Source: Elysia marginata (lineage: Eukaryota; Mollusca; Gastropoda; Plakobranchidae). Taken from it: a DNA stretch of 22,126 bases. The notes under the pieces are model-generated. The model saw only the letters and a list, made by a program, of their open reading frames with translations. It was not told the origin of the DNA and did no database searches. Below are positions 1 through 9,509 of the stretch, in pieces (within the stretch, counting starts at the first letter, position 1; the number at the start of each line of letters is the position of its first letter). Location: contig BMAT01002019.1 in NCBI GenBank assembly GCA_019649035.1, positions 503,336 to 525,461 of the forward strand, written 5' to 3'. The position numbers and the translations under genes were made by a program.

Positions 1-517
1 GTATTACTTTTTCTCTGCTAATTACCATTGTTTTTGTCTTTCTTATTTTTAGACATATCAAAAAAATTACGTACTTGGAAATTATAAGAGTTACTGACAG
101 GTTGTGGAGTAAGATGTAAAAACGTTTCAGTTATCTAATAAATTAATTCGAATCATTGGAATGATTTTATACACGATGTAGGCTCGTTGATCACGCACAG
201 GTTTAAAAAAAAATACAGCTAGCCCATTCCTATAGCAAATCTTTTCTCTTTGTATTGAAAAATAAAACGTGGCATGACGGCTATTAGGTGCACAATGGAA
301 TACTGTTAAAAATATGACCTAGCAACTGCTTCATTTAGCTTGTTAACTAAGATAGCTTTCATGAGAACCAGTTTGTCGTTGTTTTGTTGCTGCTGTGTTT
401 TTGTTTGCCATTAATTTTTGCGGACTAATTCGCGAAGCATGTTAGAACATTTAGTTTATTTGGCATTTGGGTTGCATAATTTATTCGATTGATTTTGTGC
501 TTTATTTTTCTGTTTAG
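1..517 (+). other. 3' part of an intron of the K2P channel gene
   Basis: This AT-rich, non-coding stretch precedes the channel exon. It ends in a good 3' splice site: a T-rich tract (about 500-515) followed by AG at 516-517. I see no other gene, repeat or exon in it. The upstream exons encoding the N-terminus, M1 and the first half of pore loop 1 lie outside the window to the left. Confidence 0.8.
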
Positions 518-1365
518 GCTACGGACATATTACACCGCAAACCAATGAGGGGAAACTGGCTACAATTTTCTACGCACTGATCGGGATTCCCTTGACACTG
601 ATCTGTCTATCTAACATCGGCTCTGCGTTTGCGCACTGTTTCCGCTTCCTGTACTACCACGTTTGCCGCTGCTTTTGTCCCGCGGCGTGTTCACCTTTCA
701 AACAGAGCACCAAAAATGACGGGCCGGTGGGGAAAGTTCAGACGGAGTCTCCGGACAAAGGGGAAGTGCTCTACACGACAACCGGCGGCTCTGCGATCCC
801 TAGTAGCAGCAGTAGCAGCGGTAAACTCCCTGACCCGGAGATAACGGTGGATGCAGGCGAAACGTCCACTGGTGTCGGTCTACAGAAAGATGCAGCCGGG
901 AAAGTAGCAGTAGAGAGCAGTACTACCCAAGGTAAAAACAATACTGCTGCCGCAGACTACCCCATCAAGCACCCGCAACAAAAACAGCCCAAGTCGCAGC
1001 CTCCGCCGAAAAAGAGCGTCAATATCGGGGAAGTCCGCGTCCCAGTTACCATCAGCCTTCTCATTATGGCGATGTACATCTTTGGGGGCGCCATGCTCTT
1101 CACACTGTGGGAGAAAGAATGGAACTACCTCATTGGGGCTTACTTTTGCTTTATTACCCTTAGCACTATCGGTTTCGGAGACTACGTGTTTGGGGTGGGG
1201 AAAGATTTTGCTGCCAACGAGAAGACGATTTTTTGTGCTTTGTATCTGGTGTTAGGTTTGTCTATTATTGCTATGTGTTTTAATCTTATGGAGGAGGAGG
1301 TGCGGGCAAAATTCCGGTGGCTTGGCTCCAAGCTAGGCATATTGGATGAAAAACAGAAGAAATAG
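518..1365 (+). CDS. K2P (two-pore-domain) potassium channel, TWK/TRESK-like, last coding exon (partial gene)
   Basis: K2P channels are dimeric plasma-membrane leak K+ channels that set resting potential. The exon begins with the last two bases of a glycine codon (phase 1). It then reads YGHITPQTNEGK, the second half of the first selectivity filter; the matching TTIG must end the previous exon. In order it encodes M2 (about 545-640), a long cytoplasmic M2-M3 loop of about 125 residues with a serine run (804-822) and a Pro/Lys/Gln-rich end, M3 (about 1040-1110), pore loop 2 with TIGFGD (1165-1182) and M4 (about 1222-1300). About 25 residues follow M4 before TAG at 1363-1365. The exon gives 281 residues plus the split Gly. 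A long M2-M3 loop with a short C-tail is the TRESK (KCNK18) and invertebrate TWK layout, and the M4 end MCFNLMEEEV fits that group. The true start codon is outside the window; no ATG here is the start. I am sure of K2P and less sure of the subfamily. Confidence 0.95.
835..852 (+). other. PxIxIT-like calcineurin docking motif in the channel M2-M3 loop
   Basis: The codons read PEITVD, placed just after the serine run in the M2-M3 loop. Vertebrate TRESK is activated by calcineurin, which binds a PxIxIT-type motif in the same loop. The match here is P-x-I-x-V-D. Motif and location are seen directly; calcineurin binding is inferred from the family. Confidence 0.4.
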
Positions 1366-1398
1366 ACGAGTGTTTGTGACAATCTGAGCTGATGAATG

Positions 1399-1404
1399 AA
1401 TAAA
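1399..1404 (+). promoter_or_regulatory. candidate poly(A) signal AATAAA for the channel gene
   Basis: A canonical AATAAA lies 34 bases after the channel stop codon, which would give a very short 3' UTR. Another AATAAA lies at 2348-2353 and would give a 3' UTR of about 1 kb containing the GA-rich repeat. The sequence alone does not say which is used. Confidence 0.4.
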
Positions 1405-1803
1405 AATGCTGTAAGTAGGATAGAAAGAGGGAAAGAGAGATTAAGAGCACGACAAAAAGAAAGAATATGGTGGTACGTTCAGACTGGCACTACAATAGCT
1501 TTGGGGTTGTTTTGTTGTTTTTTGTTTTTTTTGCAGTGAAATCGATGTTCACATGAAAAGTGTCTGCAAAAAAGAAGAGATAAAAGGGACGGAGAAGGCT
1601 GATGGGGGGAAGCGCTGGAAAATTATGATTAGGCTATATGAACTAAAAAGTCAAGGAGTGGGTGACTAGAGAGAATTAAGACACAGTGACTGAGAAATAG
1701 AACATAAAAAGGAAAGTGTTAAATAGGAAAAAGAAATATAGACACTTGGTTTAAACATTAGCCTAGAACGATATTAAGTACAAATGGCATTGTTAAACAG
1801 GTC
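1405..1803. other. non-coding stretch after the channel gene
   Basis: Purine-rich on the + strand with a T-rich tract around 1505-1530. No gene or recognisable element. It may be 3' UTR if a distal poly(A) site is used. Confidence 0.5.
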
Positions 1804-1991
1804 AAGACAGACAGACACAGAGAGGCAGAGACAGAGAGGGGCATAGACAGAAAGAGCCAGAGACAGACAGACAGAGAGAGGCAGAGACAGGGAGGGGCAG
1901 AGAAAGAGAGAGGCAGAGACAGACAGTGGCAGAGAAAGAGAGAGGCAGAGACAGAGAGTGGCAGAGACAGAGAGGGGCAGAGATAGAGAGG
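1804..1991. repeat. GA-rich minisatellite with a 32-bp higher-order unit
   Basis: The tract is built of AGAGACAG/GAGGCAGAG words. From 1874 it resolves into three tandem 32-bp units (1874-1905, 1906-1937, 1938-1969) that each begin GAGAGAGGCAGAGACAG, plus a partial fourth to about 1991. Both long minus-strand reading frames here are Ser/Leu/Cys-rich products of the repeat, not genes. Confidence 0.9.
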
Positions 1992-2040
1992 CTTTGTAAA
2001 CATATCAATCCATACACCGTGACGGGGGTACCGATTTTAG

Positions 2041-2067
2041 TTTTGTTTTGTTTTGTTTTGTTTTTTT
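2041..2067. repeat. short (TTTTG)n microsatellite
   Basis: Four consecutive TTTTG pentamers followed by a run of T. A small simple repeat. Confidence 0.85.
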
Positions 2068-4438
2068 CGTTTTTGTTTCAGCAAGTTTAACACGCCACAT
2101 TGTTAGTATATAATTTTAACTCTAGGTTTTATGTTATGAAATATAGTGCTCGACTTCTATAAAGAGCTTTTATATACATAATAGCCTAGTTCTACCTTTG
2201 TTTTGTCTCTTAAAAAACAAAGGCAGGATTAGGCTATAATGTATAAATAGTATTTAATTTATGTATCCTTGTTTGCATATATCTTTATTTACAGTTACAC
2301 CAATAATATTGCAGTTAACCAGATAGTTATGAGAAAAATAATCTGTAAATAAAGAGATAGTACAAGCTATTTTTCGATTTTGAGTTTAGTGCTTTAATTC
2401 GTCTCGCGAATACTTTAAATGAACTGAAAGTCGGAAATTTGAATTTGAGAGAAAAATTTTTCTTTGCTTCTCCATATTTAAAATCAAAAGACTTTAATCC
2501 AATATCCTTTTACCAAATTTTCATGATTTCGTTCAGTTTACACGCTTGTAAGCTAAAAAAAATCATCGTTTATAACATTAACGCCGTGTAATGTGGCAAT
2601 GAGACATCCGACTTAATTGCATTAATTGCAAGATTTTTGTTAGTGTTCTTGAGTATATAAAAGTGTATTTGGAGATCTTTCTGTCCCTATGGACCACAAG
2701 GGTACGATCAGACAGGAGCAGGTTTTTGACGCAGGCGTCTTGGTTAACAGCCTAGGTTCAGGAACTGGACCAGAGAAGAGAAAGGCACAGCAAAGCACAC
2801 AAATGTTTACGGTATTGCTGCATAGGCTGCGTAATATCAGCAAATGTTTTGGAATGAGAAAGTCATTCCAATGTCATCACTTAAGCCCTATTCAGCTTCC
2901 ACAAAACAGGTTATCGTAATGTCTTGATAATAATTATAGCAGAATGGAATGGCTCACAGATACTGTCAGAAGGATAACAAGTTTGGACTTAACCAAAGAG
3001 AAGCTGACTTGAAAGTTAGGGCAATTTCATTGAAAGTAAGAAACAAAGGATTATTACAAGATCACCGCTATACTATCCTGCCATTTTAAGGAAAAAGACC
3101 ATATGTGAGAAATGGCAAAATCGGATATTTTGTATCAGCACAATAGAGTGAAAAGAGGCGCATCTTTCTTCCCATGTTAGAGTTTTCTAGCCCGATCCAT
3201 TCTTGCCTTAACATAATTCTAAATTTATCGTATAAACGAAGTTTGAGTAAACAGTTGTTGGATTTTTTTTTGTTTTGGCTGTCCTGAAAAATCGCCCCTC
3301 GTGAACATACAATAGTCTACCTCAAAATGGCAGTATCGTAAACTCACCATGGTTATGGCAATTAAACAGCCGAAGTACTGATCGAACGAATCGGAAATGC
3401 ATTAGAAGAAGTAAAAAATGGCCGTCTCTAAAAAATGAAAACTGCTTGATTCTTGGAAAATCAGCTACCTTAGATGATAGATTCACAAATCCCATGAAAA
3501 GCTATTCAAAATTTGGGGGTTATATGCTTTGGTCTTCTTGAGGTTCCAGTGCCGATATACACTTATTACAAAGAGGTGAGGGTTTCTTTGCATATTTGGT
3601 AATTAATATCTTTTTCCTGAGACCTATCTGCCTCAAAAGGCTATCTCTCATGTAGTATTCAGACGCACAATGGACACGAAAACCAATACCATAGACGTCG
3701 TGTCTCAAAAATATTTTGTTAACAATGATCTTACTCGTTGTATGACTCTTGTGGTGTCTAATTTTTGTTATTGCCTCGTGTTCTCCAACTGCCTAACAAT
3801 GTTATTTCTTCTTTTTTGTGTTTTTTGTGTTTTGCTTTTTTTTTTAATTTTGTCCTTTCGTTTGTTTTGAGTCATCAAGTTGAATCCTGACGCCCATATA
3901 CATTGAGGTTGTGCACATCACGAAAATATTGCTTATGGCTATCAAAATGGCGGATGCTCCCGAAAGTTAGAATAAAATTCTCTTGTGCAATAGATCCATG
4001 TGACTCTAATACAAGTAGAGCTACATTGATTCGTAGCACAAAAGAGTTACTATAACATCCAGGGGCGTCCTCCCTTTATTTTCGAAACGTACACAGCCTC
4101 GATTATATAATTATGAAATGTTAGCCCTACGGGTATATCTAATGCAGTATTCATCTTATTTGAAGGCAATCCAGCCCCATTTTTACAATAGTATCATAAG
4201 TCGCGTATCTCACTGGCTATGTGCAGGCATAGCTCACAGATTTAATTAATGTTTTACTTACTTGACAAAGCAATGCTATTCAATCCGAGAAATTTTGATC
4301 CCCTGTCTATATTTGGTGTTCAATAATTTTGTGGTAGCATAAACCACGATCTTCTATCGGTCACATTCTACAAAGGAAGTAAAGTTTTAAAAAAAGTCAA
4401 AGAGCGTTTTGTAAGGTGCCGTATCCGAAATAACGCTG
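2068..4438. other. long AT-rich intergenic stretch without a supported gene
   Basis: Mostly AT-rich with stops in all frames. A less AT-rich patch at about 2680-2800 has open frames on both strands (longest 76 codons), but neither resembles a known protein or has convincing splice sites. A T-rich tract at 3800-3860 is low complexity. I see no transposon signature. Confidence 0.5.
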
Positions 4439-4499
4439 TTAGTGCTTCAACCGAGTTCCCAGCCATTACCAACCAAGCTGTTCCATAAGCTCAGAGAGG

Positions 4500-4575
4500 A
4501 GCAGTACTTAAAGCGCATCACTCTATGATCTATCATACCGACAAGATCTTCTACTGCTTACAGCCGAGTGACTTT
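4500..4575. repeat. dispersed repeat block, copy 1 (related to 14085-14145)
   Basis: It shares AAGCGCATCACTC, then a variable part, then a segment ending CTGCTTACAGCCGAGTGAC. The second copy at about 14085-14145 has AAGCGCATCACTC and ends with a related AGCTGAGTGAC. Each copy also contains GTCACTC-type and GAGTGA-type ends that could fold back on each other. The family is unknown to me. Confidence 0.5.
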
Positions 4576-4738
4576 TTTAGTGAGGCAAGGCAAAGTGTGA
4601 AAATAGTTTTTACCAAGCACGAGACACCAACCTACCAAGCCAGAGATCTAATCCCCTAATACCTCAGCAAAGAGGATGGAGAGAAAGAGAGCCAAGACAC
4701 GCTGGCCACGCGTATACGCATGGCTGCATAGCAACAGA

Positions 4739-4842
4739 AATAGAGCCGGTAAATTCAAAAGATAATAGCGGCAAGTCCAAACACGCATACTACACAGCCT
4801 ACACTAAATCACAAGGCCTATGCTTTGTTTACCGGCTCTATT
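4739..4842. repeat. perfect 15-bp inverted repeat around a 74-bp spacer
   Basis: AATAGAGCCGGTAAA at 4739-4753 is the exact reverse complement of 4828-4842. Flanking CGTATACGCAT (left) and CGCATACGC (right) are partly related too. It could be the terminal repeats of a very small MITE or a hairpin-forming element. No target-site duplication is obvious. Confidence 0.6.
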
Positions 4843-4869
4843 CGCATACGCTTTTGATAGCACTGTTGT

Positions 4870-5794
4870 CACAGAGAACTAGGCTCAGTTCTCCCTCTTG
4901 CTCACTATTCAATTCTCTTTGCCCTCAGTCAGAAATCCGAGTGTATACCACTAGATGTAGACGCCACTCCACAAACTGGAATTGCTAGTCTCTAATACAA
5001 TTGTGTCTTGTTGTGTCTTGTGGCAGGAGAGTATGCCCCGAGAGCTGATTAATAGCGCTCGCAGTCAATCACTGTGCTCCTTATTTTACTTATCGTTTCT
5101 AAAAATATCTCTACTTCAAATACAAATGCATTGCACGCGTAAAAGGTTTATTGTTGTTGTGCTTTTTGGGAACTAAAAAGAAACGAGAGTTATAGTCCTG
5201 TCTCAGAATAATCATTAACGTTTTTAAGATCATTTTAAAGAGCGGCAACTTCTGGAGAAATTATTGTTTCCAACAAAGTCGCTCTGTACAAACGGACGCT
5301 TAGATTTATGTGCTTGGCAGCCTCAAATCATCAGTGAATTGAATGCAGGTCATATGAGGTCTTTCCTATCCTTTTCCTTATTAATAAAAGCTCAAGATTC
5401 CATCGAGCCTTTTTATTTGCCTATGATTGACTTTATTGACTTTGTATCGTTTTTAGAATATTGGTCTGGATGTAAAAATGTTATTTCAGATGGTCATGAT
5501 TTACAGTTTCATTTATTTTTTAAAAACCACATTTGTTGGTGTAATAATATTGACGAACTCGCAAGAACTGCTCTCTAAATTTCTTTAATTACAGACCAAT
5601 ACAACATAAAGGGGTGATTTTCAATGCGTGATAATCTTACAAAACCTGAAGGAAGTTGGCAATCGCTGTAACATTCTTTAATGCGACTTCGCGAATAGCT
5701 TACACTATCAGAAGGCGATAATAATGCTAGCGCTTGCCCACCTCCAACAAGCTTACCAAAACTCTTATACAAGTGATTGGCCATTAAGATACAT
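4870..5794. other. intergenic stretch downstream of the secreted-protein gene
   Basis: It lies 3' of the minus-strand gene and should include its 3' UTR. An ATTAAA-type signal on the minus strand (plus-strand TTTAAT at 5677-5682) sits about 110 bases past the stop codon. A + strand open frame at 5264-5578 (104 codons) has no recognisable domain and I do not call it. Confidence 0.45.
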
Positions 5795-5989
5795 TTAGTA
5801 CTCCTTCAGTAATTCTCTGCAATTGAACAATTGTCGCTCCATCTGTCTGATCATGGAACTCAGTTCGTCAGTCATAGCAGCCTCGTTGTAGTCCATGTAC
5901 GGGTAATGCTGGCTGATGACCACTGGCGTCTCCGATAGATTAGACGTGTCAAACTGGGACAGGCAGTTCAGGAGAAGTTGGCCGACCAT
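5795..5989 (-). CDS. exon 2 (terminal) of an unrecognised small secreted-protein gene
   Basis: Read on the minus strand, the exon follows an acceptor ending TTATGTTCAG and encodes 64 residues, from MVGQLLLNC to RELLKEY, then TAA (5795-5797). By hand count about 69% of third codon positions are G or C in an AT-rich surround, which is strong evidence for coding. It contains two cysteines, one near each end (residues 53 and 101 of the joined protein), an N-L-S sequon (residue 61), an aromatic patch (HYPYMDY) and a C-terminal stretch that looks like an amphipathic helix. It joins in phase 0 to the signal-peptide exon at 8206-8337. The open frame continues upstream to 6076 only as intron read-through with poor composition, so I end the exon at 5989. 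I recognise no family. There is no KR/RR site, so a classical cleaved neuropeptide precursor is unlikely. Confidence 0.7.
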   Translation of the reverse strand: MVGQLLLNCLSQFDTSNLSETPVVISQHYPYMDYNEAAMTDELSSMIRQMERQLFNCRELLKEY

Positions 5990-8205
5990 CTGAACATAAT
6001 GTAAGTCGAAATGTATATTTAGATAATAGTGTTTATAGAGAGCTATACTACTTATCTGTGTAACAGAACAGATCAATTGATGAATCTACCAGTGGCGCAA
6101 ATGGAAGGGGTTAAACAAGCGTTATTTGTAGCGGAATAAAAAAAATTAGGACAGTAAGTTTTTTGGAGAAAGTGTTTTCTTAATTATGTTTACTGGATTT
6201 AAAATTATGTAAAAATATCAAACGTGGAACTGACAAGTCTCGTTTTTCCTGTTCCCCTTTTGGCCTCCATTATAAAAAGGTGGTATAACTAGTTTTTAAG
6301 GCATCTCTACCCCCACCATATAGAGAAAGTGGTGAAACCAAGGACATTGACATTTTTTAAAGGGATTTGAGAATGAGAACTACTCTGCTTTACATGTAGT
6401 TATCATATAGATACTATAGAAACGTTTATTATTGTTTCCGCCATAATCATAGCCCCATAATATGATTTTCCTTAGCAATCATAGTGTACAGATTTACTGG
6501 GTACGTAAACATCACAATATTGCAAATTTTCATTTTTGATATTTTTAAAAGTTATAGTTCAATCAACATTGAAGTTTGACGTGATTGTTGTTACACTCTT
6601 TTACAGATGCTACACTAAAAAAAAACGCTATACCAACAGCAAGGTTGAAGTTTCCATCTTACAAATCAGGCCGATCGGGGTATTTTTGGTCTTCGCAAAT
6701 CGGGGCATAATTAATTTATCAAAATAAGGTTTTTTTATCAAATAGTTTGAATGTAGTATAAAATTTGGTTCATGCGGCTTATTGCATAGGTATAGCTGGT
6801 TGTCACATTTTAGGGCAAACAAAGCAAAACTTAATGAGTTACAGCATTGGATAGATTTGTTCTAATTATAGCATTGCGGCGGGCATCTTGAACGCTAATT
6901 TGCACATTTGTTGAAACAGTCAATACTTTTTTTCACCCATCAACGCCTAATATATTTAAAAGAAATTGAAGTCAACCCTGAAATGATTAAAGTAGCCCTA
7001 CAAGGGAAAGAGACGTAACATTTAAAGATTTGGTTTCGATAAGCGAAGTACACCTCCATGTATTAAAATTTTGGAATCTTTGAAATAACAATAGATTTGA
7101 TGTCTATAATTTAGCTTTGCTAATTGATGGAACGCTTACCAATTAAATCGTTAGCTTTCTAGAATCAACGAAACTAGCAATGAAATTGTTAGAGAAAGCG
7201 TCTAGATAATTGTCAACATTTGTACTAATTCCGCTAGAATTTCCGTGGCGTACATTCGATTAAAGCATCTAGATGATTGTCAACATTCGTGCTAATTCCG
7301 TGGCGTACATTCGATTTAAATATGTGTATTTATTTTTAATGGGTGTTATACTAAGCCATTCTACGTTTATTGAAATGGAGAAGCCAATAGAGCGCAGTGG
7401 GCTGTAGGGATTTCCTGAAGGCCTCGAAATTTTGAAGACTGGACTGTGAATAACTTGCAGTTTATGAGCCACTCTGTAGCGCGTGCGATATGGTCTATTA
7501 GTTTTAGCTTACTTGGTACCTTGAGAGGCTGTCTTTCAGCTATTAGACATAACTGAATTCTTTCTGAGGTTAATTCCTTGAATTTACATTCTCGGGGTGT
7601 GTTTCCCCTATCTATCGTACAGACATGGCCTCCATTTACTGACCCATTAGTAAAGTGAAGACTTCATTGGTTTTAAAGGCATCTAAAAGATAAATCGTAT
7701 CTATTTTGCAAGAAGGCATATAAAAGCTATCTCCTACAATCCAAGCAATAGCATATCAAACAGAGCCAATAGTTAAAATGCAGTCGAATAAGTGTGGGAG
7801 ACGTGGCATACAGAAAGACAAAGTTTCAGAAGTGTAGGAATTAAGAAATACCAGAATACAGTTATTTCAGAGGCAAATACGAATCTTCACAATAGTAAAA
7901 TTTGTACACACTAATTCGGTTTGTGTAACTGGGGAAAAGTAATTAAAACATCTATTACGTGATAACACAAAACAAACAACAGTGGGGACGTTTTTATCAC
8001 AGGTTGCTTGAGCAATAAGTTTCAAGTGCAGCGAACATCGCAGAGCGGTAACATAAAATATGATACAAACGCACAAACACAAAATTTAATACCTATTTAG
8101 TCATACGAGTAATTGTAAAATATTTACTCTGTAAAATCAGTCCAGTAATCAACTCATCACATTCCCTCTATAAGCATTTATCATAGACGTTTAAAATACA
8201 CTCAC
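5990..8205 (-). other. 2.2-kb intron of the secreted-protein gene
   Basis: Bounded by GTGAGT (minus strand, at 8205 downwards) and TTCAG ending at 5990. It is AT-rich, has no convincing extra exon, and contains the tandem duplication at 7198-7319. A small missed exon cannot be excluded. Confidence 0.6.
7198..7319. repeat. two-copy tandem duplication, about 55-68 bp per copy
   Basis: Copy 1 (about 7198-7263) and copy 2 (about 7264-7319) share GTCTAGAT/CATCTAGAT, ATTGTCAACATT and GTGGCGTACATTCGATT. Copy 1 carries 12 extra bases (CTAGAATTTCCG) that look like a small internal duplication next to AATTCCG. The low divergence points to a fairly recent event. Confidence 0.85.
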
Positions 8206-8337
8206 ATGCATCTTATCTTGTAGGCTATCCTCATGGCTCTCTGCGAATCTCTCCGGTATCCGAATAGACCTGGCGGTGGTTGATGTCAGTGTAAGGTCGA
8301 GAAGAACCACACAGAGCGTGAACACTCTGATGAACAT
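8206..8337 (-). CDS. exon 1 of the small secreted-protein gene (signal peptide)
   Basis: On the minus strand ATG (8335-8337) sits in a good context (AGCACC before it). The exon encodes 44 residues beginning MFIRVFTLCVVLLDLTLTS, a textbook signal peptide with basic start, hydrophobic core and likely cleavage near TTA|RS. The rest of the mature start is charged (RIPERFAESHEDSLQDKMH). The exon ends CAT|GTGAGT, a near-ideal donor in phase 0, matching exon 2 at 5989. The joined protein is 108 residues, roughly 85 after cleavage. An in-frame upstream ATG at 8434-8436 exists but would bury the signal peptide, so I reject it. A minus-strand TTGTTCTTTTACAG ending at 8402 looks like an acceptor, which suggests a non-coding first exon further right. 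Function unknown; extracellular location is inferred from the signal peptide. Confidence 0.75.
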
Positions 8338-8556
8338 GGTGCTAGATGAGACGACAGAACGAGAAAGAGAGTGAGGTGGAAAAAGATAATAGCGTATATG
8401 ACTGTAAAAGAACAAATATCTAACCAGACTTAGCATGGCAGCTATCTTTGGGCACCCAGTGCTCCGTCTGTTTATTGAAGTTCCAGATCATGTAAGAGTG
8501 GTTTTACCAGTTAAAGCAATAGCGGTAATGAGTCATGTTTTTAGACATATACAGAC

Positions 8557-8599
<43 letters not shown>

Positions 8600-8671
8600 T
8601 TTATTGTTGTTGTTGTTATTATTATTATTATTATTACTATTATTATTATTACTATTATTATTATTATTATT
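8557..8671. repeat. (ATT)n microsatellite with a GTT patch
   Basis: An almost unbroken TAT/ATT run is interrupted by TTGTTGTTGTTG at about 8603-8617 and two ACT variants. It lies about 220 bp upstream of the secreted-protein start codon. The isoleucine/valine-rich open frame across it is a repeat artefact. Confidence 0.95.
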
Positions 8672-8999
8672 GCGTTATTAATACTATTTTCATTATTCTA
8701 ACATATCAGACTTAGATGATTATTTTTCTTGCAGGTAATGAATGCTCTCTAAATTGTGAGGCGACCAGGTCAGAGTTTTTATCTGCTCAGTTAGTGTTAA
8801 CTCTATACAACAGAGTATTTTAAGTCATTTAAAACGTTAAAAGAAACTACAACTTTGGTTTTCTACAGTCTGAGCCACTTCATTCTGAAACAAAATCATA
8901 ACATGATTTGTCGCGTAACACATTTTTGTACCAAAATAATGAGCTCTAACGCAAACTAGTCTGAGTATCTTCAAGCTAATTTGCACTGATTGCCTCACA
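8672..8999. other. AT-rich intergenic spacer
   Basis: No gene or recognisable repeat. Minus-strand open frames are short and featureless. Confidence 0.5.
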
Positions 9000-9098
9000 T
9001 ATGGTTTACAGATAAACTTTTGTCTTCCGAATAAGGTCCGGGACTCAAACGCTGGCTTTATCGGGTCGACATTCCGACATTCGCCTATCCGACTCATG
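9000..9098 (-). mobile_element. possible degraded tRNA-derived SINE head
   Basis: On the minus strand a TAGGCGAATG word (about 9079-9088) resembles a pol III A box. About 30 bases further on, GCGTTTGAGTCC (9041-9052) resembles a B box (GGTTCGANTCC). The spacing fits a tRNA-like promoter. No tail is identifiable, so this is tentative. Confidence 0.35.
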
Positions 9099-9194
9099 CA
9101 GTAAAAACATGTTTATAGTCGTCTTCCACCACCGACGGCAGTCTCAAGACTTTACATATTCCATATTATATACACACACCAAAGCAAATTCAAT

Positions 9195-9427
9195 TCATAC
9201 TTCAGAGCATTTCAATCCGGATGCCGGTTAGACGCTCAAATACTAACATTTTTCACAAATTTCAAGCACTGTCTTTAGCCAGTATCCATTTTTTAGGTGG
9301 TTGGACTGAGGAAAGTGGGGTTAAGTTGCTTTTCTAAAGCGATAGCAACATTAGTCATGGTTGGAAATCGAACCCGCAACCGCCGGATCACGAGTCCGAT
9401 GCACAAACCAATGAGCCACGCTGTCCC
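9195..9427 (-). mobile_element. tRNA-derived SINE, copy 1 (MetaSINE-like core)
   Basis: Read on the minus strand, a tRNA-like head comes first: an A-box region in 9408-9420 and a B box GGGTTCGATT at 9366-9375. A core follows at about 9277-9340 with ACTTTCCTCAGTCCAACC and ATGGATACTGGC. The same head-core arrangement, including the anticodon-region word ACTCGTGATC and the downstream CTTGAAATTTGTGA, recurs at 13715-13955 in the same orientation, so this is a dispersed family. From memory the core resembles the Meta-domain of the MetaSINE superfamily; that assignment is inference. It is not a functional tRNA because it has no proper acceptor stem and continues into SINE sequence. Confidence 0.8.
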
Positions 9428-9509
9428 ATGAGTACTCGTATTTGATAGGCAGTGTTAGGGAAACGCTTGAAAGATTTTAAAGGTATGAAATTAGCAGTGG
9501 AGAGACGTA

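Noticed and set aside
592..592. Start of the channel protein at a TTG codon (592)
   Set aside because: The homology to K2P channels continues upstream without a break to the splice acceptor at 517; TTG is simply an internal leucine.
1758..2017. Two minus-strand Ser/Leu/Cys-rich open frames
   Set aside because: They are translations of the GA-rich repeat, open only because CT-type codons contain no stops.
2640..2919. Overlapping open frames on both strands at a less AT-rich patch
   Set aside because: Neither resembles a protein family and no pol III promoter or terminal repeat is evident; it may be an old repeat but I cannot support a call.
5264..5578. 104-codon open frame on the + strand
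   Set aside because: No recognisable domain, no ATG near its start, AT-rich codon choice and no convincing splice sites.
5990..6076. N-terminal extension of the minus-strand terminal exon
   Set aside because: Composition drops sharply beyond the TTCAG acceptor at 5990, and exon 1 with a signal peptide supplies the true N-terminus in matching phase.
8435..8701. Isoleucine-rich open frame on the + strand
   Set aside because: An artefact of the (ATT)n microsatellite.
9360..9427. Genuine tRNA gene on the minus strand
   Set aside because: A and B boxes are present, but there is no complementary acceptor stem and the sequence runs on into a repeated SINE body seen again at 13.7 kb.
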